A stretch of 64,000 nt of DNA from Vibrio sp. JPW-9-11-11 (GTDB taxonomy: Bacteria; Pseudomonadota; Gammaproteobacteria; Enterobacterales; Vibrionaceae): the NCBI RefSeq assembly GCF_013369335.1, contig NZ_SZQJ01000036.1, positions 124,001 through 188,000 of the forward strand. Direction: 5' to 3'. A program made the translations under genes and the position numbers. Below the pieces are notes generated by a model that saw only the letters and a program-made list of their open reading frames with translations, had not been told where the DNA came from and did no database searches. How positions within the stretch are numbered: the stretch's first letter is position 1; each line of letters begins with the position of its first letter. Shown piece after piece: positions 1 to 7,776 of this stretch.

Positions 1-192
1 AGACAAATCCTTGTCGATCAATTGCTGAACGTTATCTAACCCCCAAAATTCTACCGCCGCTTGGTTTCCCCACCACCAGCCGTGCTTATCGAGATCAAAA
101 AACCATATCACATTCGGGATAAGCTCATACAAGGCAAGTTCATCGTGACTGGCTATATGAATCAAGTGTTCGTAATTGTCGCTGCTTTCCAT
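1..192 (-). CDS. PAS-domain signalling protein, N-terminal fragment
   Basis: The gene runs off the left edge, so only the first 64 codons are visible. The start is the ATG at 192; an in-frame TAG lies three codons upstream of it, so no longer start is possible. The visible part (around residues 20-60) has the look of a PAS sensor domain: a stretch resembling NVIWFFDLDKHGWWWGNQAA followed by a short helix with WGLDN. PAS domains bind small ligands or cofactors and sit at the front of histidine kinases, diguanylate cyclases and phosphodiesterases. The output domain lies outside the window, so the protein's role cannot be stated. Only a weak ribosome-binding site is seen. Confidence 0.6.
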   Translation of the reverse strand, partial: MESSDNYEHLIHIASHDELALYELIPNVIWFFDLDKHGWWWGNQAAVEFWGLDNVQQLIDKDLS

Positions 193-330
193 GCTTTGAA
201 TCTATCTATCCACTCTATATCGCGATGGTATCACAATAATATCGTCGGTATCGTCAGGCAAACTGGTTTCGCAACGCGACTCTGTGATGCACTCAAAAAA
301 TAAAAAGCAATGTAGCTATTGGGAAATGCA

Positions 331-360
331 AAAAGCCCGCTGAGTAACAGCGGGCTTTTC
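331..360 (-). terminator. Intrinsic terminator of the tRNA-Ser gene
   Basis: An 8-bp GC-rich stem (gcccgctg/cagcgggc, 335-357) is flanked by A and T runs, so it can work in both directions. It lies 8 bases past the 3' end of the leftward tRNA-Ser gene. Confidence 0.85.
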
Positions 361-367
361 TAAATAG

Positions 368-458
368 TGGCGGAGAGATAGGGATTTGAACCCTAGATAC
401 GCTATTAACGTATGCCGGTTTTCAAGACCGGTGCTTTCAACCACTCAGCCATCTCTCC
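368..458 (-). tRNA. tRNA-Ser (anticodon UGA)
   Basis: The minus strand folds as a class II tRNA of 91 nt with encoded CCA. The acceptor stem pairs GGAGAGA with TCTCTCC, the discriminator is G, and the D arm contains GGCTGAGTGG. The anticodon stem-loop is CCGGTCTTGAAAACCGG, which reads TGA. There is a long variable arm (CATACGTTAATAGCGTATC) and a TpsiC arm with GGTTCAAATCC. The long variable arm and the UGA anticodon identify the serine acceptor that reads UCA/UCN codons. A good promoter lies just upstream and a terminator just downstream, so it appears to be a single-gene transcription unit. Confidence 0.97.
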
Positions 459-470
459 GTTTCGGCTGGT

Positions 471-499
471 ATAGTAGGTACATGCCCGATCGATGTAAA
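471..499 (-). promoter_or_regulatory. Sigma70-type promoter of tRNA-Ser
   Basis: On the minus strand there is a -35 TTTACA (494-499), a 17-bp spacer and a -10 TACTAT (471-476), followed by a GC-rich discriminator. It ends 12 bases before the mature tRNA. GC-rich discriminators are typical of stringently controlled stable-RNA promoters. Confidence 0.75.
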
Positions 500-776
500 G
501 CGTTAATTTACCTCAGGTTGTTTAAGTGCTTATAATATATACAGTTATCATTGACTAAGTAGATAAAGCCCCGTGTGACATCGCTCGCAACTGATAGATC
601 GAAAGCTCTAATTAGAAAAGTACAATAAAATAGTGTTTTATTAGTATATCATTGAAATATAAGAATTAAACACTGTTCAGTTAACGCTTGTACGCCCGAA
701 AGTCATTGCACAACAGTGTGAACTATATCAAAATTAGCGAATTAACTGGCTAGTGTGTTCAAAAACTGAGGTTTTT
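500..776. other. AT-rich intergenic region upstream of the MaoC gene
   Basis: This region separates the tRNA-Ser promoter from the rightward hydratase gene. It is AT-rich with several promoter-like TATAAT-type stretches (for example around 530-545 and 630-660). I see no ORF or stable RNA structure I can support. Confidence 0.4.
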
Positions 777-1460
777 ATGAAAGTCGCTGACTTATTTAAA
801 CATCGTGGTGAATCAAATTCTAAGCAGCATTCTGAATTTATGCAGTGGATGACTCCAACTGTTCGCGAATACTGGGAAGAAATTGTCAACAAGGCTCATA
901 ACCGCCACCTGTTTACGCGTCTACGTGATTTTCATGTCCCTGCAGTTAACGATGAAGTTGAGGCACCACAACCAAAACCTATCGAACTCAAGCCAGAAGC
1001 TCAGCGCCTTTACAATGAGTTGCAGGCTAAGCTAGGCGAAGTTATCCATACCGGTGACTGGTTTGATGTAACACAAAAGCGCATCGATCAGTTTGCGCAG
1101 GTCACTGAAGATATGCAGTGGATCCACACCGATCCTGAGCGCGCAGCGGTCGAGTCTCCGTTTAAAACCACCGTGGCTCACGGCTTTCTGACGCTGGCAT
1201 TACTGCCTAAACTCACCGACAGCGTCGATCCCGAAAACAACTTATTCCCGACCGCCAAGATGATCGTGAACATTGGTTTAAACCAAGTGCGTTTTCCTTA
1301 CCCGGTTAAAGCGGGCAACCGCGTGCGAGCAGTGAGTACTTTGGCGAAAGTGACGCCAATTCGTAAAGGATTAGAGATCGAGCGAGAAATCAAAGTAGAA
1401 ATTGACGGTGTGCGTCGCCCTGGTGCGGTTGTTACATCGGTAATCCAGTTGCACTTCTAA
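777..1460 (+). CDS. MaoC-family (R)-specific enoyl-CoA hydratase
   Basis: This 227-residue protein has an N-terminal extension of about 90 residues and then a MaoC-like hotdog domain. The domain starts near WFDVTQKRIDQFAQVTEDMQ and contains the hydratase-2 signature D-x4-H (QWIHTDPERA, then AHGFLTLALLP). Family members add water to trans-2-enoyl-CoA to give (R)-3-hydroxyacyl-CoA, linking beta-oxidation to other acyl-CoA uses; the exact substrate is not deducible. I start it at the ATG at 777 because CTGAGG lies 5 bases upstream; a GTG at 753 is in frame but has no ribosome-binding site. It forms a single-gene unit ending in a strong terminator. Confidence 0.85.
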   Translation: MKVADLFKHRGESNSKQHSEFMQWMTPTVREYWEEIVNKAHNRHLFTRLRDFHVPAVNDEVEAPQPKPIELKPEAQRLYNELQAKLGEVIHTGDWFDVTQKRIDQFAQVTEDMQWIHTDPERAAVESPFKTTVAHGFLTLALLPKLTDSVDPENNLFPTAKMIVNIGLNQVRFPYPVKAGNRVRAVSTLAKVTPIRKGLEIEREIKVEIDGVRRPGAVVTSVIQLHF

Positions 1461-1485
1461 GGCTCAACCTAATACTACTTCCATT

Positions 1486-1515
1486 AAAAAAGGGTACGTT
1501 TTCGTACCCTTTTTG
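1486..1515. terminator. Bidirectional intrinsic terminator
   Basis: An 8-bp stem agggtacg/cgtaccct (1491-1510) with a TTTT loop lies between an A run and a T run. It separates the convergent hydratase gene and the minus-strand gene ending at 1533. Confidence 0.9.
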
Positions 1516-1532
1516 TATTTGTTGAGTGCTTC

Positions 1533-2096
1533 TTAGCTCATGGTGTAACAACAACCTAGTTGGAAATCCTCGCCATTTTTCGCGGTGTACTCTTTTTCTT
1601 CGGTACACGCTCTCGGCTTACCTCTTTCGTCCCCTTTCACTAGGCTAATCCAATGGCGCATTGCTGCCATACCCGCCATTTCTTGTGGGAAAGTGGTACA
1701 GGTTTCAAGCTGGATATCTTCGATATCAATCAACTCAACACAACCGGTTCCTTTATGGCAACCTAGGGTCACTTCAACATGGCTTCCAGTCCCATCGCGG
1801 AACAAGATAGATTCGGGATCTTCCTTCTCGCCAGTGAAAGCAACAAAGTGCTTAGGGTGCTTTAAGCCGCTATGTCGGCCGTCTTTAAAGTAGGCCATTA
1901 CGTGACGGTAATCGATCACGTAAGCGGTCACCTCTTTATGAGAGCCACTTTCTAGTGGGAAGAGACGGTCAAGGAGCTGTTTCGCTTTCACTTGTTTTTC
2001 CATCGCTTGACTCGTTTCTACCGCGAAGACTGCTTCAGCGATAAATGGCTTATTTTGTTTTTGGATTTCAGTTTTATCGAATGTCAGCATGTTCAT
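1533..2096 (-). CDS. Conserved protein of unknown function, Cys-containing
   Basis: This is a 187-residue soluble protein with no signal peptide or membrane segment. I do not recognise the family. It has five cysteines in the second half (LGCHKGTGCVEL, LETCTTF, RACTEE, LGCCYTMS), including a CC pair near the C-terminus, and a conserved-looking core FRDGTGSHVEVTLG. The ATG at 2096 has AGGGA six bases upstream. The gene is divergent from the RamB/ScfR-like regulator at 2260 and shares its 163-bp control region, so it is a likely target of that regulator. This is inference from position only. A role in acyl or acetate metabolism is possible given the regulator family and the neighbouring MaoC hydratase, but is unproven. 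Confidence 0.75.
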   Translation of the reverse strand: MNMLTFDKTEIQKQNKPFIAEAVFAVETSQAMEKQVKAKQLLDRLFPLESGSHKEVTAYVIDYRHVMAYFKDGRHSGLKHPKHFVAFTGEKEDPESILFRDGTGSHVEVTLGCHKGTGCVELIDIEDIQLETCTTFPQEMAGMAAMRHWISLVKGDERGKPRACTEEKEYTAKNGEDFQLGCCYTMS

Positions 2097-2182
2097 GGCG
2101 TTTCCCTCGCGGATATTTCACAACTTTTAAGTCCTAGAGCAAATATTCGAAATCGGCGTTTAACTGTTTTTGCAGATTTGTG

Positions 2183-2257
2183 ACTTTGCTTACTTTGTAT
2201 ACTAGTGAATTTTTGACTACAATTTCACAACAAAAATTTTACAGTGTGAATTTTACA
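2183..2257. promoter_or_regulatory. Divergent control region with two kinds of direct repeat
   Basis: Two copies of ACTTTG lie nine bases apart (2183-2189 as ACTTTGC, 2192-2198 as ACTTTGT). Two copies of ATTTTACA lie 14 bases apart (2236-2243 and 2250-2257). The last copy ends two bases before the ATG of the regulator gene, which has no visible Shine-Dalgarno sequence. The ACTTTGC core resembles the described RamB operator core of Corynebacterium. I infer that the regulator binds here and controls both its own gene and the divergent gene. Confidence 0.45.
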
Positions 2258-2259
2258 AA

Positions 2260-3780
2260 ATGCCAGTGTCAAAAAGCTTAATTCGTCAGTCTCATTTTTT
2301 GGGTACTAAGATAAGAAACCTTAGGAAACGCAATCACTTAACTATGGAAGATCTCTCTGCACGTTGTATTCGTGTTAGCCCAGAGTACGCGCCTTCTGTT
2401 TCTTACTTATCGATGATTGAGCGTGGAAAGCGGGTTCCTAGCATCGACATGCTCGAGGTGATTGCCGAAGTATTTCAAAAAGATCCGACTTGGTTTCTTG
2501 ACGACGAACCTGAGCAAGCCGATATCACCCCCGATAAAGGTAATCGAGGTGGAATAAGTGGCATGGCGCTCGAACCGAGCTTTCTTTTTTCTAACGACAT
2601 CTTACAAATCGCGATCCCAGAGATGCTATCGCAAACTGGTATTACCGGTCGCCAATTCGCTCATCTTCTAATTCGTGCCCACCAAGAAAGTAATCAGAAC
2701 CACTTCCCCGATCTTGAACGTGCGGCGGAAGAAGTGGGGCTAAAAAGGCTCAATCTCTCAGCAGAAGACTTAATGGACATAGCACGCAGTTTAGGCCTAA
2801 CCATTCGCTGGGTGTCTCAACCTCCTAAGGATGTCGTAGACGAGCTTGGCGTCAGCGCCAAACAGGTCGTCACTTCGTTTTTTGAGCCACCTGGAACCAT
2901 CTTTCTCAATGAGATCTTAAAGCACTATCCGACACGGCTTAAATATGATTTGGCGGTTTATATCGGCCACTGTGTTCTGCACAGCAAAGAAGGGCTTAAG
3001 AGCGTCCTGTCGGTTGGCCATGCGAATAGTTGGGAAGAACATGACCAAAGCACCTCGACATCAGAGCTCAACTCACAAGATATTTTGCAAGCTTGGCGTG
3101 ACTTCGAATCGAGCTTTTTCGCTGGCGCTTTATTGTGCCCCAAAGTGCCCTTTAGACAACTTCTCGATAGGAGCGGTTACGAAATCGATGTGCACCTAAA
3201 AGCTGGGGTTTCTCCTTCTGTAGCGATGCGACGCATGACCGTCGTCTCACCCTACCCGCATTGGCACTATTTTGATGCTTATGGTCAAAACAAACTCAAA
3301 GCCGTGTATCGAGGCAATGGCATTCCCCTACCCTGGGGAAATATGCGTAAAGTCAATGACCCGTGTCAGCACTGGGCGGTGTTTCGTCGCTTGTCAGAAC
3401 CTCGCCTAGGCAGCTCTGCACAAATTTCTATTCTTAACGTGGGTGATGAACCAAGAATATATTGCTGTGAATCAGTGAATATGACCGACCCGGCTGGCAA
3501 TAACCGTGTACTGTGTGCAGGCATCGACCTCAATCCTGCCATTGATGCACAAGGAGGCAACTCAGTCGAGCTGGCTGAAGAACTGAAGGCGCTTTGCGTA
3601 GGACAGGGAGGTAGCGCCCCGATTCCGCGTCATATCCAAAAAGAGTTTACCACCATCGCTAAGATTCTAAATATCAATTGGATTGAGCGAGGGCTTGAGT
3701 CTGATGCTCGGGTTATTTGTTCACGCGGCGCAGTGTGCCCGAGAAAGCCGAGTTGCTATAGCGGCTGCCAAGACGCCTAG
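2260..3780 (+). CDS. XRE-family regulator, RamB/ScfR-like (short-chain fatty acyl regulator type)
   Basis: This is a 506-residue transcription factor. Residues 10-75 form a Cro/C1 helix-turn-helix (IRNLRKRNHLTMEDLSAR, SYLSMIERGKRVPSIDML). The long remainder matches the general plan of ScfR/RamB regulators of acetate, glyoxylate or propionate genes. The end carries a cysteine cluster, CSRGAVCPRKPSCYSGC, which corresponds to the CxxRxxCPxR tail of that family and could bind a metal or a cluster. The exact Pfam subfamily (possibly DUF3612) needs a profile search. The start ATG at 2260 lacks a Shine-Dalgarno sequence and abuts a direct repeat, consistent with autoregulation or a leaderless mRNA. 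The effector is unknown. Confidence 0.8.
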   Translation: MPVSKSLIRQSHFLGTKIRNLRKRNHLTMEDLSARCIRVSPEYAPSVSYLSMIERGKRVPSIDMLEVIAEVFQKDPTWFLDDEPEQADITPDKGNRGGISGMALEPSFLFSNDILQIAIPEMLSQTGITGRQFAHLLIRAHQESNQNHFPDLERAAEEVGLKRLNLSAEDLMDIARSLGLTIRWVSQPPKDVVDELGVSAKQVVTSFFEPPGTIFLNEILKHYPTRLKYDLAVYIGHCVLHSKEGLKSVLSVGHANSWEEHDQSTSTSELNSQDILQAWRDFESSFFAGALLCPKVPFRQLLDRSGYEIDVHLKAGVSPSVAMRRMTVVSPYPHWHYFDAYGQNKLKAVYRGNGIPLPWGNMRKVNDPCQHWAVFRRLSEPRLGSSAQISILNVGDEPRIYCCESVNMTDPAGNNRVLCAGIDLNPAIDAQGGNSVELAEELKALCVGQGGSAPIPRHIQKEFTTIAKILNINWIERGLESDARVICSRGAVCPRKPSCYSGCQDA

Positions 3781-3790
3781 CCTGAAAAGA

Positions 3791-3830
3791 AAAAAAGCCA
3801 ACCACAATCACCGTGGTTGGCTATATATAA
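3791..3830. terminator. Inverted repeat acting as terminator
   Basis: A 10-bp perfect stem agccaaccac/gtggttggct (3796-3822) follows the regulator stop codon by 15 bases. The T tract is better on the minus strand (six T) than on the plus strand (TATATA), so it may serve mainly leftward transcription from the gene at 4123. Confidence 0.65.
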
Positions 3831-4122
3831 GTGTGAACAAAATGGGTTCACTAACAACGTCAGTTGGCTAGGTGACCCTCGGCTTAATAAGGGTCATCTT
3901 AAGTAAAGCAGAAAGCGTGCCAACTTTTAAAACACAATATATGGGCATTTTTGGGCGAAAAATAACCTATTTCACAAAAACCAGGCGCATAATGAAGTCG
4001 CAAATTAAAAATCCATGCAAAATGCAAATCCGTGTGATTGCAATATGCAAAATGGCACAAGGTTTGAGTTCTTGACCTACTATTGTTCTCCTTCCCCCGA
4101 GCACATAACCAAGCATTCAGGG
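3831..4122. other. Intergenic region without a supported gene
   Basis: Short ATG-started frames exist here, but they overlap each other, lack ribosome-binding sites and have no recognisable sequence. I see nothing firm in this stretch. Confidence 0.4.
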
Positions 4123-4557
4123 TTAGCGTTTACGAAACACCCAAATGGGCCCGATCAGGAGAAATTGCACATCTTCGAAAAAGGATGGTTTCTTACCTTC
4201 GATTTTGTGTCCGATAAACTGAAGCAACCACAAAACTGCAAACAAAACCAGCGACACGAGTAACACGGAGATTTGTAATAACTCAAGAGACCAAATAAGC
4301 GAGATGCAAGCCAATGAGAAGCCAAGCATCATCAAAAACACACTCAGTGACAAGCGATAATAGAACACCATAGTCGGAGCCAAGGCTATCCATACCCAGT
4401 TTAAATTCAAGCCATATAAAGGAATGGGAGGGATAGACCATAGCAACCCTACTACGGAAAGAAATATGCCCGGCACAGCGACTTTATGAATCTTTTGATT
4501 GACCGGGTGTTGGTGGCTTTCGCCGTACTCCTGCAGCCATTGAGTGAGATCTTTCAT
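4123..4557 (-). CDS. Mpo1-like membrane protein (DUF962 family)
   Basis: This 144-residue membrane protein belongs to the Mpo1/DUF962 family. It shows the family's conserved N-terminal YGESHQHPVNQKIHKVAVP and the C-terminal QFIGHKIEGKKPSFFEDVQF, with about four hydrophobic segments between them. In yeast, Mpo1 is an Fe(II)-dependent dioxygenase in the alpha-oxidation of 2-hydroxy fatty acids, and the histidines of these two motifs are the expected ligands; bacterial members are mostly uncharacterised. I start at the ATG at 4557 because AGGAG is five bases upstream. An in-frame ATG at 4575 lies within that ribosome-binding region and is less likely. The gene stands alone. Confidence 0.85.
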   Translation of the reverse strand: MKDLTQWLQEYGESHQHPVNQKIHKVAVPGIFLSVVGLLWSIPPIPLYGLNLNWVWIALAPTMVFYYRLSLSVFLMMLGFSLACISLIWSLELLQISVLLVSLVLFAVLWLLQFIGHKIEGKKPSFFEDVQFLLIGPIWVFRKR

Positions 4558-4625
4558 ACCATCTCCTAAACTCATTATCTCTTATTTCTATAGCATGAGT
4601 TTACTTCCCATGCTGACGGACAGAG

Positions 4626-6002
4626 CTAATCTGTGAGAGTTTTTTGTTTCTGGCGACGCTTTTCTTCATACATGCGCTGATCGGCAAGTTTCAACATCTC
4701 ATCAATATCTGTGAATTCATGCTGATAGAGCGCATAACCAATACTCACTTTCAGATTGATCAGGTGGTGATCGTAAATTACGGGTGTCTGGCAAATGGCC
4801 TTTTGCAGTTCGATGTTGATGATATCAATATCTTCAACCTTCTCAATTCTCGACAATAAAATTAAGAACTCATCACCGCCTAAACGGGCGACCACATCAG
4901 ACATCCGCAGAACACTTTTCAGCCTCTCAGCGGTCGCGATTAACACTTTGTCACCTGCCGAGTGCCCATAGGTGTCATTGATCGCCTTAAACTGGTCCAA
5001 ATCAATATTCAAAATGGCAAATTTGTCGCTTGCGGTGCCTTTTTTAAGCGCTTCAAAATGTTCAGTTAGGGTGTACATAAAATAACGACGATTGGGCAAG
5101 TGAGTAAGCTCATCTTGTAGTGACCGTTTACTGGCGGTAACAAACAGCCGATAGGTCAGCGCAAACGCCATCACCAGCAGCACTATCATCGGGTAGCCGA
5201 TAAGACGCACCGCATGAACACGATACCAAGCACTGTTTGCCAATAAATCCTGTTTGGTCGAAGCCGCCAACACCCAGCTACCATAGGGGAAGTGAACTGA
5301 CTCGATGGCAAAAGCATTATCAAATGTCGATTGCTCACCGTAGAACAGATCGCCTTCCATACCTTTACTATCTGTGCCTCGAATCGCTAAGTTATGGTTA
5401 AACTCAAACGAAGCGATGCCCGCTTCGGTAAAGAGGGAAGAGAGTGAGATAACTACACTGCAAACACCCCAATAACGAGTATTGTAGGGAGGGTCGGTGA
5501 AAATCGGAACTCGTACGATCACAGCACGTCCACCTTGAACAAGGTTGACAGGGCCTGCAATAAATATCTCTTGAATTTGTTGAGCTTTTCTCACCGTTCG
5601 CCATTGTTCTGGAATCGTTCGATAATCCAGACCCAAGGCTTTTTCATTGCCCTGTAGCGGATAAATATGCTCGATCACATCATTGGGCGCTAAGCCGATC
5701 AGCTCAATATGGCGACTTTTGCGCATCACACTAGAGGCAATCAAAGCCCAGCCTGAGAATTCGAAGTCTTGATTCGCCGCCACTAAGGTGGAAAGACTAT
5801 TTGCCACATATACATCAGAGACAATAGCGGTTTCGATTTGAGAACGAACAATCGACAACTCTTCTTTGGCTTTAGCCAATAAGCTATCTCGAAGGAACGA
5901 TTTTTGGCTACGATCAAGAGACTCCACCATTACAATAGAAAAAATGAATGAAATCAGAAACAAGCTATAAATAAAGTAGTGCTTGCCAAGGCGATAGGCC
6001 AT
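4626..6002 (-). CDS. CHASE-GGDEF membrane diguanylate cyclase
   Basis: This 458-residue protein has a membrane segment at about residues 8-26 and a periplasmic CHASE sensor of about 230 residues, which includes the typical GNEKALGLDY. A second membrane segment lies near residue 270-290, followed by a GGDEF domain. The active site RLGGDEF (GGDEF at about 375-379) is intact and RMSD upstream fits the RxxD inhibitory site, so it should make cyclic-di-GMP and be feedback inhibited. The ATG at 6002 is preceded by GGGGGA; a GTG at 6053 would add 17 residues without a good ribosome-binding site. It is a single gene. The sensed signal is unknown. Confidence 0.9.
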   Translation of the reverse strand: MAYRLGKHYFIYSLFLISFIFSIVMVESLDRSQKSFLRDSLLAKAKEELSIVRSQIETAIVSDVYVANSLSTLVAANQDFEFSGWALIASSVMRKSRHIELIGLAPNDVIEHIYPLQGNEKALGLDYRTIPEQWRTVRKAQQIQEIFIAGPVNLVQGGRAVIVRVPIFTDPPYNTRYWGVCSVVISLSSLFTEAGIASFEFNHNLAIRGTDSKGMEGDLFYGEQSTFDNAFAIESVHFPYGSWVLAASTKQDLLANSAWYRVHAVRLIGYPMIVLLVMAFALTYRLFVTASKRSLQDELTHLPNRRYFMYTLTEHFEALKKGTASDKFAILNIDLDQFKAINDTYGHSAGDKVLIATAERLKSVLRMSDVVARLGGDEFLILLSRIEKVEDIDIINIELQKAICQTPVIYDHHLINLKVSIGYALYQHEFTDIDEMLKLADQRMYEEKRRQKQKTLTD

Positions 6003-6345
6003 CCGTCCCCCACAGCGTGTGTTATATTTGTGAGCCAAAACGGCTTTGCTCACTCACACGAAAGTCAATGTTAAATATTCTAGTTATTGTATAAAAATAC
6101 ATTAAAGTAGTGATGTTTTCATCGTCTAATCGATAAAAATATTGATAATTAGGCTCAGTTTTGTTGGTCAATAACCGTATTCGCACATAAGGCCACCGCC
6201 AATACGCCCTCTTTGTATAGGTTAACCACCCGTTAACGTAAAGTAAGCAAGCAAATTTAACCCGACTTTGACCCATCACTCACATTCATCATGGAAATGT
6301 CGGTTACATTCGTTAGTTTACTCGTAATGACTAAGGTCAAATTTT
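6003..6345. other. Divergent intergenic region
   Basis: This region separates the leftward CHASE-GGDEF gene from the rightward DUF3541 gene. It holds AT-rich promoter-like sequence on both strands. No convincing ORF, RNA or operator was found. Confidence 0.35.
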
Positions 6346-7434
6346 ATGCGTCGATTGCTTCTCGGTTTGTGCCTTGGTGCCGTTGTTCATTATTCAGCGT
6401 TCGCCAACAACCAACCCTCAACTTATCAAGATTCCGCCGACTTGATCCGCAATACATATGAAAGCCAGCTCTACACTTTGCCCGCTTTCAAGGAGGGCCA
6501 TTACGGTTTACGCATGTATCGGCAAACCCGAGATGAAAAATACGCCGCCGCAGTGTGGACTGATATGGCGCGAGTCACTAGTCGACTTAATCGATTCTCT
6601 GCCGACGTTCACACACCAGAACAAATCCTCATTTACGCCGAAAAAAGACTCAGTGGCTATGCAGATGAGACCGATGAACGCAGCTTAAGACGCTATAGCG
6701 TCACCAAACATATGCCTGAATACCTTTACCTTGGGGTCGATCTTCTGGGCTCTATGGCACGCGCCAATGAGTACGGTCTGAAACACAAAGATGACCAAAA
6801 ATTGCGTTCTGTGATCCGCCGTTATGATTTTAGTCGCTACGCGACTAACCCTGACATGATTAAAGCGTGGGCCGCGCAACTCGCCAACCAAGTATTTTGG
6901 CTACGTCAATTGGGAGAGCAAGACATCGTAGAACCCTTTATAAAGGCCTTTAGAGAAACGTATCCCGATGAGCAAGATAAGGCACTAAGCAAACAACAAT
7001 ATGGCAACAAAATTTATGGATTGACCCATATTGTGTTTGCCGACTCCGAATACTATCAACATCAAGTCAGTGAACAGCAATATCAATGGATCTATGACTA
7101 CTTCCGGACCAACATCGACACCATCTTACTGCGTGCCAAAGAGGATGTGATTGCAGAGGTCGGGATAAGTTTTCTCCTCGCAGGGTTAGACGATGACCCG
7201 GTGGTGGACAAAACCCGTCAAGCCATTCAAGCGTCAATTAATAGAGATAAAGGGATGATTCCTTGGGTGAGTGGGGATTTTGACCTTAAATATGGTGAAC
7301 ATCGCAACGTTCTAGCAATCATGTTGCTCGACTGGCAACAAGTGAATCACGCGCCCACCGTCGCGAGTGATCCTAGCGTTTTTTCTAACCTGCCTTATGG
7401 CTTAGTGCCCATTCAACACCATCGCGATAAATAG
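6346..7434 (+). CDS. Secreted DUF3541-family protein
   Basis: This 362-residue protein has a clear N-terminal signal peptide (MRRLLLGLCLGAVVHYSAFA, with cleavage expected after AFA), so it is exported. The rest is mainly helical and charged, with many tyrosines and tryptophans (for example VAEVGISFLL and the MLLDWQQVNH tail). It matches what I know of the DUF3541 family of vibrios, for which no biochemical role is established. No catalytic motif is visible. It is a single gene between two signalling genes. A weak hairpin (cgccgt/acggcg, about 7463-7482) without a T run lies downstream. Confidence 0.8.
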   Translation: MRRLLLGLCLGAVVHYSAFANNQPSTYQDSADLIRNTYESQLYTLPAFKEGHYGLRMYRQTRDEKYAAAVWTDMARVTSRLNRFSADVHTPEQILIYAEKRLSGYADETDERSLRRYSVTKHMPEYLYLGVDLLGSMARANEYGLKHKDDQKLRSVIRRYDFSRYATNPDMIKAWAAQLANQVFWLRQLGEQDIVEPFIKAFRETYPDEQDKALSKQQYGNKIYGLTHIVFADSEYYQHQVSEQQYQWIYDYFRTNIDTILLRAKEDVIAEVGISFLLAGLDDDPVVDKTRQAIQASINRDKGMIPWVSGDFDLKYGEHRNVLAIMLLDWQQVNHAPTVASDPSVFSNLPYGLVPIQHHRDK

Positions 7435-7776
7435 TGTCACCGAGCCTATCGCAAGCGGCGCGCCGTTATTTCAATACGGCGACGCCTCCATTAGAACATT
7501 TGATTATAAGGCACTGGCTCTTGATAGCGCGAGGGCCGAAAGCCTCCTCAACAAATAAACGTCAAAGATTAATCACTTACATAATTTCTATTCAGAATAC
7601 AATACGTTAGTTATGTGTCAAAAATTATGCACTTGATCTCACACCTTTTGTTATAAGCACTTTAACTCATATCAAACCAGCAGCACGTTAATTTCTCTAA
7701 AATTTTTTCTTGGTTCAGACTTTCTTTTTTCTTCTAGACTTTGCTTGAGGGACTACGTATCGAGGAAATTATCAAT
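7435..7776. other. Intergenic region upstream of the second GGDEF gene
   Basis: The region is AT-rich from 7560 on. It has a short hairpin near 7463-7482 and several A/T runs around 7690-7735. A TTG at 7741 opens the reading frame of the next gene earlier, but the ribosome-binding site supports the ATG at 7777 instead. Confidence 0.35.

Noticed and set aside
61-303. Plus-strand 80-codon frame at the left edge
   Set aside because: It is antisense to the PAS-domain protein, which has the recognisable sequence and a fixed start.
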